Origin: Acidovorax sp. MR-S7
Lineage (GTDB): Bacteria > Pseudomonadota > Gammaproteobacteria > Burkholderiales > Burkholderiaceae_C
Assembly: GCF_000400995.2 (NCBI RefSeq)
Contig: NZ_DF238948.1
Span: 1-50,021, forward strand
Direction of reading: 5' to 3'
Length of the DNA: 50,021 bases
The position numbers and the translations under genes were made by a program. Below are positions 35,008 through 43,938 of this stretch, one piece after another. The stretch's first letter is position 1; each line of letters starts with the position of its first letter. The notes beneath the pieces were generated by a model. It did no database searches, was not told where the DNA came from, and saw nothing but the letters and a program-made list of their open reading frames with translations.

Positions 35008-36799
35008 ACCCGCACTGCCTCCAGCCGCGCAGCGCTGGCGCGAGCGTTTCATGCTGTCGGGCGACAGCATGTTCCCCCGCATTGGCGATGCAACGCAGCG
35101 CGCGCAACTGGAGGCGCGTACGCTGGCATTGCTGGCCGCGGGCATTCGCACTGCGCTCATCACGGCACTGATCGGCCCGGCACTCATCGCCTGGCTCACC
35201 GCGCCCACCATCGGCCTGGCCGCTGCCATCGGCCCGGCCGCGCTCCTCTACCTCATCACCATCGACCGCGTACTGTTCGCGCGCCGCGTGGCGCGCTACC
35301 TGGCTGCTCCGGGCCGTGCCAGCGCGCGGCCCTGGCTGAATGCGTTCACCTGGCGCACGGGCCTGTCGGCGCTGGTGGTGGCGCTGTGGGGCTATCCGGT
35401 GGTCACATCGGGCGACACCACCCTGGTCTTCATGATCCTGGCACTGGCCACCATCGTGTCGGCAAGCTCCATGGCGCAGTTTTGCTGCTGGCCGCCCGCC
35501 ATGTGGGCATCATTCACTCCGATCCTGCTGGGCCTGGGCTTGCAGCTGCTGGTGTTCGGCGGCAGCCACGGCGCGTTCGGCGTGGCCTTCACGGTGCTGC
35601 TGTGGATCACATTGGGCATGGCCGGCCTGCGTTTTGCGCGCACGCTGCACAACGACATGTCCACCCGCCTGCTCAACGAGCAACTGGTGCACGAGCTGGA
35701 TGTGAAGCGCCAGCAAGCTGAGGCGGCCAATGCCGCCAAGTCCCGCTTCTTCGCCGCTGCCAGCCACGACTTGCGCCAGCCATTGCAGGCCATGGGCCTG
35801 TACCTGAGCGTGCTGCAAGGCGACGGCCCCACCCTGGCCCGGATGGGCGAGTGCATGGACGCACTCGACCGCCTGCTGGCGCAGGTCATGGACCTGTCGC
35901 GCCTGGACAGCGGTCAGACCACTGCCCACCCCGAACCCCTGGCCCTGCAGCCGCTGCTGCAGCGGCTGGCCGACACCTACGAGGCCGCAGCGCGAAAAAA
36001 GGGCCTGCAACTGCGCGTGCACCCCACCACGGCCTGGGCGCAAAGCGACCCGGTGCTGCTGGAGCGGGTGCTGGCCAATCTGCTGACCAACGCCATCCGA
36101 TACACCGAACGCGGTGGCGTGCTGCTGGGCGTGCGCCGCCAAGGCGCGGGGCTGCGCCTGTGCGTGGCGGACACGGGCATCGGCATCCCGCCCGAGGCGC
36201 ATGAGGCCGTGTTCGAGGAGTTCGTGCAGTTGGACAACGCCGAGCGCAACCCTGAGCGCGGCCACGGCCTGGGACTGCCTACCGTGCGGCGCATCGCCGC
36301 GCTGCTGGACCACCCCGTGGGCTTGCACTCCTGCGTGGGGCGGGGCAGCGTCTTCACGCTGGACCTGCCCGCCGCCCAGCCCAGCGACGCGCCCGCACCC
36401 CGCACGCAACCAGCCGCCGCGGGGCGCCTGCAAGGGCGCGTGCTGGTGGTGGAGGACAACGCCTTGGCGCGCGACGCGCTGGTGGTGCTATTGGGCGGCT
36501 GGGGCCTGGACGTAACCGCCGTCCACGACGCGCCCGGCGCGCTGCAGGCCCTGCGCGCCATGGCCTTTGACGCCGTGCTGAGCGACTGGCGCCTGCCGGG
36601 CGCCGACGACGGGCTGGCCGTGCTGCGCCAGGCACGGGCGCTGCAGCCGGGCCTGAAGCTGGCCGCCATGATCACGGGCGAGGACACGCAGCGCATGGCC
36701 GAAGCGCCGCCGGACTTCCCCGTGTTGCGCAAACCCGTGCGGCCCTTGCGCCTGCGCGCACTGCTGGCGCGGTATCTGCGCGAGCACAAGGCCACATAG
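34994..36799 (+). CDS. Hybrid sensor histidine kinase
   Basis: The 601-residue kinase has about six membrane helices (residues 45-212) with no large periplasmic loop, a HisKA domain with His258 in RFFAAASHDLRQPLQAMGLY, a HATPase domain (LLTNAIRYTERGGVLLG, VADTGIGIPPEAHEAVFEEF, GHGLGLPTVRRIA) and a C-terminal receiver (about 485-600) with its Asp in DAVLSDWRLPGADDG and a Lys in VLRKPVRP. The missing sensory domain suggests that it senses membrane state or a lipid-soluble signal. It overlaps the response regulator gene and probably phosphorylates it, perhaps through its own receiver. Confidence 0.9.
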   Translation: MPQAEPALPPAAQRWRERFMLSGDSMFPRIGDATQRAQLEARTLALLAAGIRTALITALIGPALIAWLTAPTIGLAAAIGPAALLYLITIDRVLFARRVARYLAAPGRASARPWLNAFTWRTGLSALVVALWGYPVVTSGDTTLVFMILALATIVSASSMAQFCCWPPAMWASFTPILLGLGLQLLVFGGSHGAFGVAFTVLLWITLGMAGLRFARTLHNDMSTRLLNEQLVHELDVKRQQAEAANAAKSRFFAAASHDLRQPLQAMGLYLSVLQGDGPTLARMGECMDALDRLLAQVMDLSRLDSGQTTAHPEPLALQPLLQRLADTYEAAARKKGLQLRVHPTTAWAQSDPVLLERVLANLLTNAIRYTERGGVLLGVRRQGAGLRLCVADTGIGIPPEAHEAVFEEFVQLDNAERNPERGHGLGLPTVRRIAALLDHPVGLHSCVGRGSVFTLDLPAAQPSDAPAPRTQPAAAGRLQGRVLVVEDNALARDALVVLLGGWGLDVTAVHDAPGALQALRAMAFDAVLSDWRLPGADDGLAVLRQARALQPGLKLAAMITGEDTQRMAEAPPDFPVLRKPVRPLRLRALLARYLREHKAT

Positions 36800-36842
36800 A
36801 CGGGAAATGCAGCTTGCGCCAACGGGCAATTTTTTCTATGCC

Positions 36843-36890
36843 TTTTCGGCCTCCAGCGCTTACCCATCAAGCGCTGGCAGCTATTTATTC
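36843..36890. repeat. Dispersed palindromic repeat, copy 6 (convergent gap)
   Basis: CCTCCAGCGCTTACCC and TCAAGCGCTGGCAGCTAT are the arms. It lies between the convergent kinase and binding-protein genes, with a following run TTTATTCAATAGCAA. Confidence 0.85.
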
Positions 36891-36898
36891 AATAGCAA

Positions 36899-38065
36899 TC
36901 AGCTAATCCGCCGCCCGTTCTCCGCGTACACGGCCAGGTAGATCGCTTCCGAACCGATGTAGGGCGCCTTGCTGCCGAAGCCCACGTTGAAGTCGCCGAA
37001 CGACAGCGAGCGGATGCCGGCCAGGCCCGCGCGCAGGCGTTCGCGCGTGAGGTCCTTGCCGGCGTTCTTCAGGCCCTCGATCATGATCTGGGCGTTGAGC
37101 CAGCCTTCGAGCGCGCTGCCGCTGTTGAGGTAGGCGGCCTCGGCGCCCACGGCCTTCATCGTGGTCTGGAACTTGCGCACCGCCACCGACTTCTGCGAAT
37201 TGGCGTCGGGGAACACCTGCACCAGCGCCAGGCCGCGCGTGGAGGCCGCGAGCTTGGGCATCTCCGAGGCGATCACCGTGACCGACAGGCCCGCCAGCGG
37301 CACGCCCGGTGCCTTGGCGCGGAAGGCTTGCACGAAGGCGGTGTTGGCCGTGCCCGTGGTGGCCAGCAGCACGGCGCCGGGGCGCTCGGCCGCCACCTTG
37401 TCGGCCAGCTCGGCGCCGTTCTTGCCGTCCACGGCCAGCGCGAACTCGCCGCCGCGCTCCACCTGGATCTCACCGAGCGCCTTGGACATGTCGCCCAGCA
37501 CTTCCTTGCCGAAGGGGTTGTCCAGGTACACCACGGCGATGCGCTTGAGCCCCATGTCCACGATCTGCCGCACCAGGCGGTGGGTCTCCTCGCGGTAGGT
37601 GGGGCGCAGGAAGAACACGTGGCGGTTCTCCGGCGCGCGCAGCGAGGTGGCGCCCGTCACCGGCCCCACCGTGGGAATGCCCTTGGACTCCACCAGCGGC
37701 AGGATGGACGCGGTGTTGGCCGTGCCCAGCGGGGAGATCAGCGCGAACACCGACTGCGCCTCGACCATCTCGGTCACATTCTTGAGGGTGCGGCTGGCCA
37801 CGTAGCCGTCGTCCTTCAGGTCCAAGCGGATCTCGCGGCCCTGCACGCCGCCGGCCTGGTTCACCTCGGCGAACGCCGCCTTCATGCCCGCCACCTGCTC
37901 GATGCCGGCCTGGCCCAGCGGCCCCGTGAGCGCGATGGAGCAGCCCAGCGTCAGCGACCGGGCCGTCAGCCCCTCCTCGGCCGCCATCGCCGTGTGGGCC
38001 CATGCGGGCAGCCCGGTAGCGGCGACGGCCTGGGTGGCGCGCAAGAGAAAGTGACGACGGCTCAT
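36899..38065 (-). CDS. Branched-chain-amino-acid-type ABC substrate-binding protein
   Basis: The 388-residue type I periplasmic-binding-fold protein. A Tat-like signal RRHFLLRATQAVAATGLP begins after MS. LTLGCSIALTGPLGQAGIEQ is the usual start of the LivK/amide-binding family; GATSLRAPENRHVFFLRPTY and VVYLDNPFGKEVLG support it. The start MSRRHF sets the twin-arginine at positions 3-4. No permease or ATPase genes of the liv type are nearby, so it is an orphan receptor, maybe working with a remote transporter. A TGTCA-N6-TGACA dyad lies in its upstream gap. Confidence 0.87.
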   Translation of the reverse strand: MSRRHFLLRATQAVAATGLPAWAHTAMAAEEGLTARSLTLGCSIALTGPLGQAGIEQVAGMKAAFAEVNQAGGVQGREIRLDLKDDGYVASRTLKNVTEMVEAQSVFALISPLGTANTASILPLVESKGIPTVGPVTGATSLRAPENRHVFFLRPTYREETHRLVRQIVDMGLKRIAVVYLDNPFGKEVLGDMSKALGEIQVERGGEFALAVDGKNGAELADKVAAERPGAVLLATTGTANTAFVQAFRAKAPGVPLAGLSVTVIASEMPKLAASTRGLALVQVFPDANSQKSVAVRKFQTTMKAVGAEAAYLNSGSALEGWLNAQIMIEGLKNAGKDLTRERLRAGLAGIRSLSFGDFNVGFGSKAPYIGSEAIYLAVYAENGRRIS

Positions 38066-38126
38066 GGTGTGGTCTGCCCCAGAAAACAAAAGGTGCAGCA
38101 GCCTACCGGCAATCGCGCCGTGCGCG

Positions 38127-38142
38127 TGTCAGTTCAGTGACA
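38127..38142. promoter_or_regulatory. Small inverted repeat upstream of the binding-protein gene
   Basis: TGTCAGTTCAGTGACA has perfect five-base arms spaced by six, in the 138-bp gap 62 bases before the binding-protein ATG. It could be an operator; arms of five bases also arise by chance. Confidence 0.3.
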
Positions 38143-38203
38143 GAAAGCGGCAGCGGTGTTCAGGTGCCGCCCAGCAGATGCGGCAAGGCATGGGCGGCGT
38201 CGT

Positions 38204-38953
38204 TCAGAGGGAGCGCTGGCGCAGGGCTTCGTACAGGCACACGCCGCTGGCGACGGAGACGTTCAGGCTTTCTACCGCGCCCTTCATGGGGATGCTGACC
38301 AGCTCGTCGCAGGTCTTGCGCGTGAGTTGGCGCATGCCGTCGCCCTCGGCGCCCAGCACCAGGGCCACGGGGCCTTTCAGGTCCACCTGGTATACGGTCT
38401 TGGGCGCATCGTCGCTGGTGCCTATGCACCAGATGTTGCGTTCCTTCAGCTCATTGAGCGTGCGCGCCAGGTTGGTGACCATGAAGTACGGCATGGTCTC
38501 GGCCGCGCCGCTGGCCACCTTGGCCACGGTGGCGTTGATGCCCACGGCGTGGTCCTTGGGCGCGATGACGGCATGCGCGCCCGCGCCGTCGGCCACGCGC
38601 AGGCAGGCGCCCAGGTTGTGCGGGTCGGTCACGCCGTCCAGCACCAGCAGCAGGGGTTGTTCCACGCCGGCGGCTTCAAGGTCTTCGAGCAGTTCGTCGA
38701 GCGATGTGGCCTGCTTCACGGGCTCCACGCGCGCGGCCACGCCCTGGTGGCCGTGGCTGCCGGCCAGCTTGGCGATGCGCAGGGCGTCGGCCTCGATCAG
38801 GCGGGCGCCGGCCTCGCGGGCGCGGTCGAGGAACTGGCGCATGCGGGCATCGCGCCGCGTGGCTTCGTAGTAGATCTCGATGATGGATTTGGGCGCGGTT
38901 TTCAGGCGCACGCCCACGGCGTGGAAGCCGAAGAGGACTTTGGGGGTGGACAT
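38204..38953 (-). CDS. rlmB: 23S rRNA (guanosine-2251-2'-O)-methyltransferase RlmB
   Basis: The 249-residue SpoU-family enzyme has an N-terminal rRNA-binding domain ([13 protein letters not shown]) and a knotted catalytic domain with motif 1 [18 protein letters not shown], motif 2 [10 protein letters not shown] and motif 3 [19 protein letters not shown]. It methylates G2251 in the peptidyl-transferase P loop. Preceded in the direction of reading by a palindromic repeat and the YbbA-type gene. The partner rnr is not in the window. Confidence 0.93.
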   Translation of the reverse strand: MSTPKVLFGFHAVGVRLKTAPKSIIEIYYEATRRDARMRQFLDRAREAGARLIEADALRIAKLAGSHGHQGVAARVEPVKQATSLDELLEDLEAAGVEQPLLLVLDGVTDPHNLGACLRVADGAGAHAVIAPKDHAVGINATVAKVASGAAETMPYFMVTNLARTLNELKERNIWCIGTSDDAPKTVYQVDLKGPVALVLGAEGDGMRQLTRKTCDELVSIPMKGAVESLNVSVASGVCLYEALRQRSL

Positions 38954-38968
38954 GATTTACTCTTATTT

Positions 38969-39015
38969 TAATAGCTACCAGCGCTTACTGTATAAGCGCC
39001 AGAGGCCAAAAATGC
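38969..39015. repeat. Dispersed palindromic repeat, copy 7
   Basis: AATAGCTACCAGCGCTTAC and TATAAGCGCCAGAGGCC are the arms, followed by AAAAATGCTTCAA. It lies between the YbbA-type ATPase and rlmB genes, which read in the same direction. Confidence 0.8.
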
Positions 39016-39025
39016 TTCAAATTTT

Positions 39026-39703
39026 TCAAACAACATGCCCGGCCTCGATGGTGATGCGCCGCTCGCACTGCGCGGCGATGGCGCGGTCGTGCGTGACCAG
39101 CACCAGCGTCGTGCCCTGCTCGCGGTTGAGCTCGAACATGAGTCGCATGATGGTCTCGCCCGTGGCGAAGTCCAGGCTGCCCGTGGGCTCGTCGGCCAGC
39201 AGCACGGCAGGCTGGACCACGAAGGCGCGGGCCAGCGCCACGCGCTGCTGCTCGCCGCCCGAGAGCACCTTGGGGTAGTGCGACAGGCGCTGGCCCAGGC
39301 CCACGCGGGCCAGCATGTCGGCGGCGCGCTTGCGGGCGTCGCGGGCGCCCGCGAGTTCCAGCGGCAGCATCACGTTCTCCAGCGCCGTGAGGTTGCCCAT
39401 GAGCTGGAAGCTCTGGAACACGAAGCCCACCTTCTGCGCCCGCAGGGCGGCGCGGGCGTCCTCGTCGATGGCGAAGAGGTCGTGGCCGTCCAGCCGCACC
39501 GTGCCGCGCGTGGGCACGTCCAGCCCCGCGATGATGGACAGCAGCGTGCTCTTGCCCGAGCCGGACGCGCCCACGATGGCGGCTGTTTCCCTCGGGGCCA
39601 GGCGGAAATCGATATCCCGCAGAATGTCGAGCGTGCCGGTGGAGTCGGTGACGGACTTGGATACGTGCTCCACCGCGATGATCGGGGCGTGGTTCTCTGG
39701 CAT
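39026..39703 (-). CDS. ybbA: ABC transporter ATPase of the YbbA/LolD type
   Basis: The 225-residue ATPase has Walker A GASGSGKST, signature LSGGEQQRVALARA and Walker B VLLADEPTGSLD. The length and DIDFRLAPRETAAIVG fit the MacB/LolD/YbbA group, which work with FtsX-like permeases to move lipoproteins or toxic compounds. In E. coli ybbA is divergent from tesA, and here it is divergent from tesA across 21 bp. The permease gene ybbP that normally follows is absent; a repeat and rlmB follow instead. Confidence 0.85.
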   Translation of the reverse strand: MPENHAPIIAVEHVSKSVTDSTGTLDILRDIDFRLAPRETAAIVGASGSGKSTLLSIIAGLDVPTRGTVRLDGHDLFAIDEDARAALRAQKVGFVFQSFQLMGNLTALENVMLPLELAGARDARKRAADMLARVGLGQRLSHYPKVLSGGEQQRVALARAFVVQPAVLLADEPTGSLDFATGETIMRLMFELNREQGTTLVLVTHDRAIAAQCERRITIEAGHVV

Positions 39704-39724
39704 ACAGGCAATGGAAAGGTTTCG

Positions 39725-40354
39725 ATGAATCGGCGTGACTTTATCGTGGCGGGAGCAATGGCCCTGGGCGGCGCGGCGGCTTGGGGCCAGAAGAAGCCGC
39801 CCGTGGTCCTGGTGGTGGGCGATTCGCTCTCGGCCGAATACGGACTGGCGCGCGGCACGGGCTGGGTGGCGCTGCTGGAAAAGCGGCTGGCGCAGGAGAA
39901 GATCGCCGCCACGGTGGTCAACGCCAGCGTGAGCGGCGACACCACGGCGGGCGGGCGCGCGCGGCTGCCCGCGCTGCTCAAGACCCACGCCCCAACGCAC
40001 GTGGTGATCGAGCTGGGCGGCAACGACGCGCTGCGCGGCCTGCCGCTCAAGAGCACCGAGGACAACCTGGCCGCGATGGCCGCCGAGTCGCAGAAGGCCG
40101 GCGCACGCGTGCTGCTGGTGGGCATGCAGGTGCCGCCCAACTACGGCACGGACTACGGGCGCCGCTTCGCCGCGCTGTTCGGGACGGTGGCCCAGGCGCA
40201 GAAGACGGCGCTGGTGCCCTTCCTGCTGCAGGGCGTGGCCGACGGGCCGGACCCCACGCGCCTGTTCCAGCCGGACCGCATCCACCCCCGCGCCGAGGCG
40301 CACCCGCGCATGCTGGACAACGTCTGGCCGGAGCTGCACAAGCTCCTGAAATAG
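39725..40354 (+). CDS. tesA: Multifunctional thioesterase/esterase TesA (GDSL family)
   Basis: The 209-residue SGNH hydrolase begins with a signal that is also Tat-like (MNRRDFIVAGAMALGGAAAW). The catalytic serine is Ser34 in VGDSLSAEYG, GGNDALRG forms the oxyanion part and DRIHPRAEAH holds the Asp and His. TesA cleaves acyl-CoA and other esters in the periplasm. The stop codon adjoins a palindromic repeat. Confidence 0.92.
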   Translation: MNRRDFIVAGAMALGGAAAWGQKKPPVVLVVGDSLSAEYGLARGTGWVALLEKRLAQEKIAATVVNASVSGDTTAGGRARLPALLKTHAPTHVVIELGGNDALRGLPLKSTEDNLAAMAAESQKAGARVLLVGMQVPPNYGTDYGRRFAALFGTVAQAQKTALVPFLLQGVADGPDPTRLFQPDRIHPRAEAHPRMLDNVWPELHKLLK

Positions 40355-40402
40355 GAGCTGCTCGCGCTTGTCTGGAAAGCGCTGGAGCCCGATTTCATTC
40401 AA
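40354..40402. repeat. Dispersed palindromic repeat, copy 8 (convergent gap)
   Basis: GAGCTGCTCGCGCTTGTC and GAAAGCGCTGGAGCCC form imperfect arms, with GATTTCATTCAAA. It fills the gap between convergent tesA and the metC-like gene, starting at the tesA stop codon. Confidence 0.8.
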
Positions 40403-40405
40403 ACT

Positions 40406-41620
40406 TTACGCGAAGGCCTGGCGCAGCGCCTGGGCCAGGTCGGCGCGCAGGTCCTCCACCGCTTCCAGTCCCACGGAAAAGCGCACCACCGTGCCGGGCT
40501 TGAGGTGCGGCGTGGCGCCCGCGCGCATGGCGGGCAGCTCGTAGGGCACGACCAGGCTCATCGGCCCGCCCCAGCTGTAGCCCAGCTTGAAGAGGCGCAG
40601 CCCGTCGCAGAAGGCATCGACCTGCGCCTGCGTGTAGCGCGCGTCGATCACCACGCTGAAGAGGCCCGCCGCCGCGTCCGCCTTGCCGCACAGCGCCTGC
40701 CAGTGGGCATGGCCGGGCGAGCCGGGCAGCGCCGGGTGCAGCACCTGGGCCACGGGGCCTTGCGCGCCCATCCAGCGCGCCAGTTCGCGCGCGGCGGCGT
40801 CGTGCGCGCGGTAGCGCAGCGCCATGCTGGGCAGGGAGCGCAGCACGGCCTCCACGTCGTTGGCACCCACGCCCAGGCCCAGGCGCATGTGGGTGAGCTT
40901 GATCTTCAGGTGCAGCGCTTCGTCGCGCGTGACGATGCTGCCCATGAGCACGTCGCCGCCGCCGCTGGGGTACTTGGTGAGGGCGTGCGCGGACACGTCC
41001 ACGCCCAGGCGGCCGTCGCCCGCCAGGTCGAACGCATTGAACGCGAGGCCCGCGCCCCAGGTGTTGTCGAGCACGCTCGTCACGCCGCGCTCGCGGCAGA
41101 TGCGCGCCAGCGCGGGCACATCGGGAAACTCCAGCGTCACCGAGCCCGCCGCCTCCAGCCACACGAGGCGCGTGCGCTCGCCGATCTTGGCGGCGAGGTC
41201 GTCCGGGTCCAGCGGGTCGTAGATGCGGTGCGTGATGCCGTAGTGCCGCAGCTCCACCTCGGCCAGCGCCTTGTTGGGGCCGTAGGCGTTGTCGGGGATC
41301 AGTACCTCGTCGCCCTGGCGCAGCAGCGCCAGCGACACGGTGGCGATGGCCGCGAGGCCGCTGGGCACCAGCAGGCACTGGCGGCCGCCTTCCAGGGTGG
41401 CCAGGCGCTCCTCCAGCAGGTAGGTGGTGGGCGTGCCGTGCAGGCCGTAGGTGTAGCCGCTCTTGTCCTTCCACTCGCGCTCGCGCATGGCGGCCACGTT
41501 GGGAAAGATGACGGTGGAGGCCTTGTGCACCGCGGGCTGCGGCGCAGCGAACCCCGCGGGCGGGGTGTACTCGTGGTGGACAAGGCGGGTGGGCAGGTCG
41601 TGGATAGGTTGCTCGCTCAT
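40406..41620 (-). CDS. metC: Cystathionine beta-lyase-like PLP enzyme (MetC type)
   Basis: The 404-residue Cys/Met metabolism PLP enzyme has the lysine in SAHALTKYPSGG, and AYGPNKALAEVELRHYGI, ASGSVTLEFPDV-like AAGSVTLEFPDVPALA and HALTKYPSGGGDVLMGS. The variant residues match MetC, which splits cystathionine into homocysteine, pyruvate and ammonia; cystathionine gamma-type activity cannot be excluded. It is read after the BON gene across a 28-bp gap. Confidence 0.85.
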   Translation of the reverse strand: MSEQPIHDLPTRLVHHEYTPPAGFAAPQPAVHKASTVIFPNVAAMREREWKDKSGYTYGLHGTPTTYLLEERLATLEGGRQCLLVPSGLAAIATVSLALLRQGDEVLIPDNAYGPNKALAEVELRHYGITHRIYDPLDPDDLAAKIGERTRLVWLEAAGSVTLEFPDVPALARICRERGVTSVLDNTWGAGLAFNAFDLAGDGRLGVDVSAHALTKYPSGGGDVLMGSIVTRDEALHLKIKLTHMRLGLGVGANDVEAVLRSLPSMALRYRAHDAAARELARWMGAQGPVAQVLHPALPGSPGHAHWQALCGKADAAAGLFSVVIDARYTQAQVDAFCDGLRLFKLGYSWGGPMSLVVPYELPAMRAGATPHLKPGTVVRFSVGLEAVEDLRADLAQALRQAFA

Positions 41621-41643
41621 CCACGCATGGTAGCCGCAGGAAA

Positions 41644-41657
41644 GGGGGTTATCCCCC
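41644..41657. terminator. Short GGGGG/CCCCC hairpin around the BON-gene stop
   Basis: GGGGG-TTAT-CCCCC at 41644-41657; the loop contains the BON gene stop (41649-41651). A GC-only five-base stem without a T tract, so termination is weak at best; it may damp readthrough into metC. Confidence 0.35.
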
Positions 41658-42110
41658 GCTGCTGATGGTGAGGTTGTTCACCACCGAATTCACGCCCTGC
41701 ACGCCCTGGGCGATCTGCGTGGCGCGCTCGCGCGCCTGTTCGGTCTTCACCGGGCCGTTGAGCGTGACCACGCCGGCGCGCGTGTCCACGTCGATCTTGA
41801 TGGCGCTCAGGTCCGGGTCCTGCGCCAGGCCGGCGGACACCTTGGCGGTGATGCCGGCATCGTCCATGAGCGCGGCGGCGTCGGCGGCGGCCGAGCGCGT
41901 GGCATCGCCGGCCTCGTGCGCGGCGGACTCCATCTTCTGCTTGGCTTCCTGGGCGGCCTGCTCGGTCTTCTCGATCGCGGAGTCCAGGCGTTGTCCAGCG
42001 GTGGGCTCCTCTGTCTTGTTGCAGGCGGCCAAGCCCGCGGCCAGGGCCAGGGCAGCGGCGAGCGCGCCCAGGCGCGGCAGGGTGTGCGGTTGGAAACGCG
42101 AGGTGTTCAT
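41649..42110 (-). CDS. BON-domain lipoprotein
   Basis: The 153-residue precursor has a lipoprotein signal ending LAAGLAACNK (lipobox cysteine about residue 30). A helical charged linker (about 31-80, EKTEQAAQEAKQKMESAAHE) precedes one BON domain (about 85-150: DDAGITAKVSAGL, GVVTLNGPVKTEQARERATQ). OsmY-type BON proteins are periplasmic stress proteins that steady the envelope. The start was set by the signal peptide. Confidence 0.88.
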   Translation of the reverse strand: MNTSRFQPHTLPRLGALAAALALAAGLAACNKTEEPTAGQRLDSAIEKTEQAAQEAKQKMESAAHEAGDATRSAAADAAALMDDAGITAKVSAGLAQDPDLSAIKIDVDTRAGVVTLNGPVKTEQARERATQIAQGVQGVNSVVNNLTISSGG

Positions 42111-42251
42111 AACGGTCTCTCCTTCCAGTGGATATGCCTGCCACTGTAGGACCGGCAGGCCCGCCGTGCGGGTCGGAGAGGACCGAATCCGCAGTAGGAC
42201 AAGGGCGCCCCGCCAAGCACCCTGTCGCGCGGGAGACGACAATCGCCCCCC

Positions 42252-43931
42252 ATGTCCACCCCGCTGCTGCACCGCTGGTTCCCGTTCCTCGCCTGGCCCC
42301 GCCCTACGCCAGCGCTGCTGCAAGGAGAGTTCTGGGCCGGCATGACCGTCGGGCTGATGCTGGTGCCGCAGGGCGTGGCCTACGCGGCGCTGGCCGGGAT
42401 GCCGCTGGTCACGGGCATCTACGCCTCGCTGGTGCCGGCGCTGGTGGCCGTGCTCTGGAGCTCGTCCACGCGGCTGGGCGTGGGGCCCACGGCGCTCACC
42501 AGCCTGCTCATCGGCGCATCGCTCACGGGCATGGCCGAGCCGGGCAGCGCGCACTGGGTGCAGCTCGCGGCATGGATGGCGCTGCTGTCGGGCCTGCTGC
42601 AGCTGCTGCTGGGGGCCCTGCGCTTCGGCTGGCTGCTCAACCTGGTCACCTCGCCGGTGCTGGGTGGATTCACGCAGGCGGCGGCGCTGCTCATCCTAGC
42701 CTCGCAGCTGCCCGCGCTGCTGGGCCTGCGCACCACCTGGGGGGCGCTGGCGTCCGACCCGTCGGTCCACCACTTCGACCTGCGCGCGCTGGCCTTCGGC
42801 CTGGGCAGCCTGGCGCTGCTGGTGCTGGCGCGGCGCTGGCGGCCGAGCTTTCCGGCCGCCATCGTGGTCATCGCCCTGGCGGCGCTGGCCAGCTGGGCCA
42901 TGGGCTACGCCGATGCCGACGGCGCCGTGGTGGGCCACCTGCCCTCGGGCCTGCCCTCGCCGTACTGGCCGGGATGGCTGCCGTGGGACGAACTGGGCGG
43001 GCTGGTCATGCCGGTGATGGTGGTGACGCTGGTGAGCTTCCTGGAAACGGCGTCGAGCGCCAAGGTGGAGCACAGCCGCGGCGGCACCCGCTGGAACGAG
43101 AACCAGGACCTGATCGCCCACGGCATGGCCAAGATGAGCGCAGGGCTGTGCGGCAGCTTCGCCACCAGCGCCTCGTTCTCGCGCTCGGCCATCAACCTCT
43201 ACGCGGGCGCCAAGAGCGGCTGGGCGACGCTGTTCGCGCTGCTGCTGGTGCTGGCCACGCTGCTGTGGCTCACGCCCGCGCTCTACCACGTGCCGCAGTC
43301 GGTGCTGGCGGCGGTGGTGGTGACGGCCGTCACGGGGCTCATCAAGCCCATGTCCATGCTGCGGCTGTGGCGCATCTCGCGGGTGGAAACCGCCATCGGC
43401 CTGGTCACCTTCGGCCTCACGCTGGCCACGGCGCCGCGCATGTACTGGGGCGTACTGGTGGGCCTGCTGATGAACCTGAGCCACTTCCTCTACCAGCGCC
43501 TGCACCCGCGCATCATCGAGGTCGGCCTGCACCCGGACGGCAGCCTGCGCGACCGCCACCTGTGGCAGCTCGCCCCGCTGGCGCCGCAGGTGCTGGCGCT
43601 GCGCATGGACGCGGAGCTGGACTTCGCCTCGGCCAACGCGCTGGAGCGGCGCGTGGCCGACGAGCTGGCCGCGCGGCCGGACACGCGGCACCTGTGCCTG
43701 TTCGCCCTGCCCATCAACCGCATCGACGTCACCGGCGTGGAGGCCTTCGTGCGCCTGCACCACCTGCTGCAGACGCACGGCGGCACGCTGCACGTCAGCG
43801 GCCTCAAGCTGCCCGTGCAGCGCACGCTGGAGAGCGCTGGCGCACTCGCCGAAGGCCCCCACCTGGCCACCTACCGCACCGACGCGGAGGCCATCGCCGC
43901 GCTGCAAAAGGCCGCCCCAGCGACCGCCTGA
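42252..43931 (+). CDS. SulP family anion transporter with STAS domain
   Basis: The 559-residue protein has 10-12 membrane helices and the SulP marks AGMTVGLMLVPQGVAYAALAG near the N-terminus and VTLVSFLETASSAKVEHSR. A C-terminal STAS domain (about 430-540) contains LCLFALPINRIDVTGVEAF. Members carry sulfate, bicarbonate or other anions, usually with protons or sodium. Its substrate cannot be stated. ATG at 42252 is in the gap divergent from the BON gene (141 bp). A GC-rich hairpin follows its stop. Confidence 0.92.
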   Translation: MSTPLLHRWFPFLAWPRPTPALLQGEFWAGMTVGLMLVPQGVAYAALAGMPLVTGIYASLVPALVAVLWSSSTRLGVGPTALTSLLIGASLTGMAEPGSAHWVQLAAWMALLSGLLQLLLGALRFGWLLNLVTSPVLGGFTQAAALLILASQLPALLGLRTTWGALASDPSVHHFDLRALAFGLGSLALLVLARRWRPSFPAAIVVIALAALASWAMGYADADGAVVGHLPSGLPSPYWPGWLPWDELGGLVMPVMVVTLVSFLETASSAKVEHSRGGTRWNENQDLIAHGMAKMSAGLCGSFATSASFSRSAINLYAGAKSGWATLFALLLVLATLLWLTPALYHVPQSVLAAVVVTAVTGLIKPMSMLRLWRISRVETAIGLVTFGLTLATAPRMYWGVLVGLLMNLSHFLYQRLHPRIIEVGLHPDGSLRDRHLWQLAPLAPQVLALRMDAELDFASANALERRVADELAARPDTRHLCLFALPINRIDVTGVEAFVRLHHLLQTHGGTLHVSGLKLPVQRTLESAGALAEGPHLATYRTDAEAIAALQKAAPATA

Positions 43932-43938
43932 CACCGGC

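Noticed and set aside
41621-42251. Methionine-related riboswitch in front of the metC-like gene
   Set aside because: Only 28 bases separate the BON gene from metC and hold a five-base GC hairpin; no aptamer-like fold is visible.
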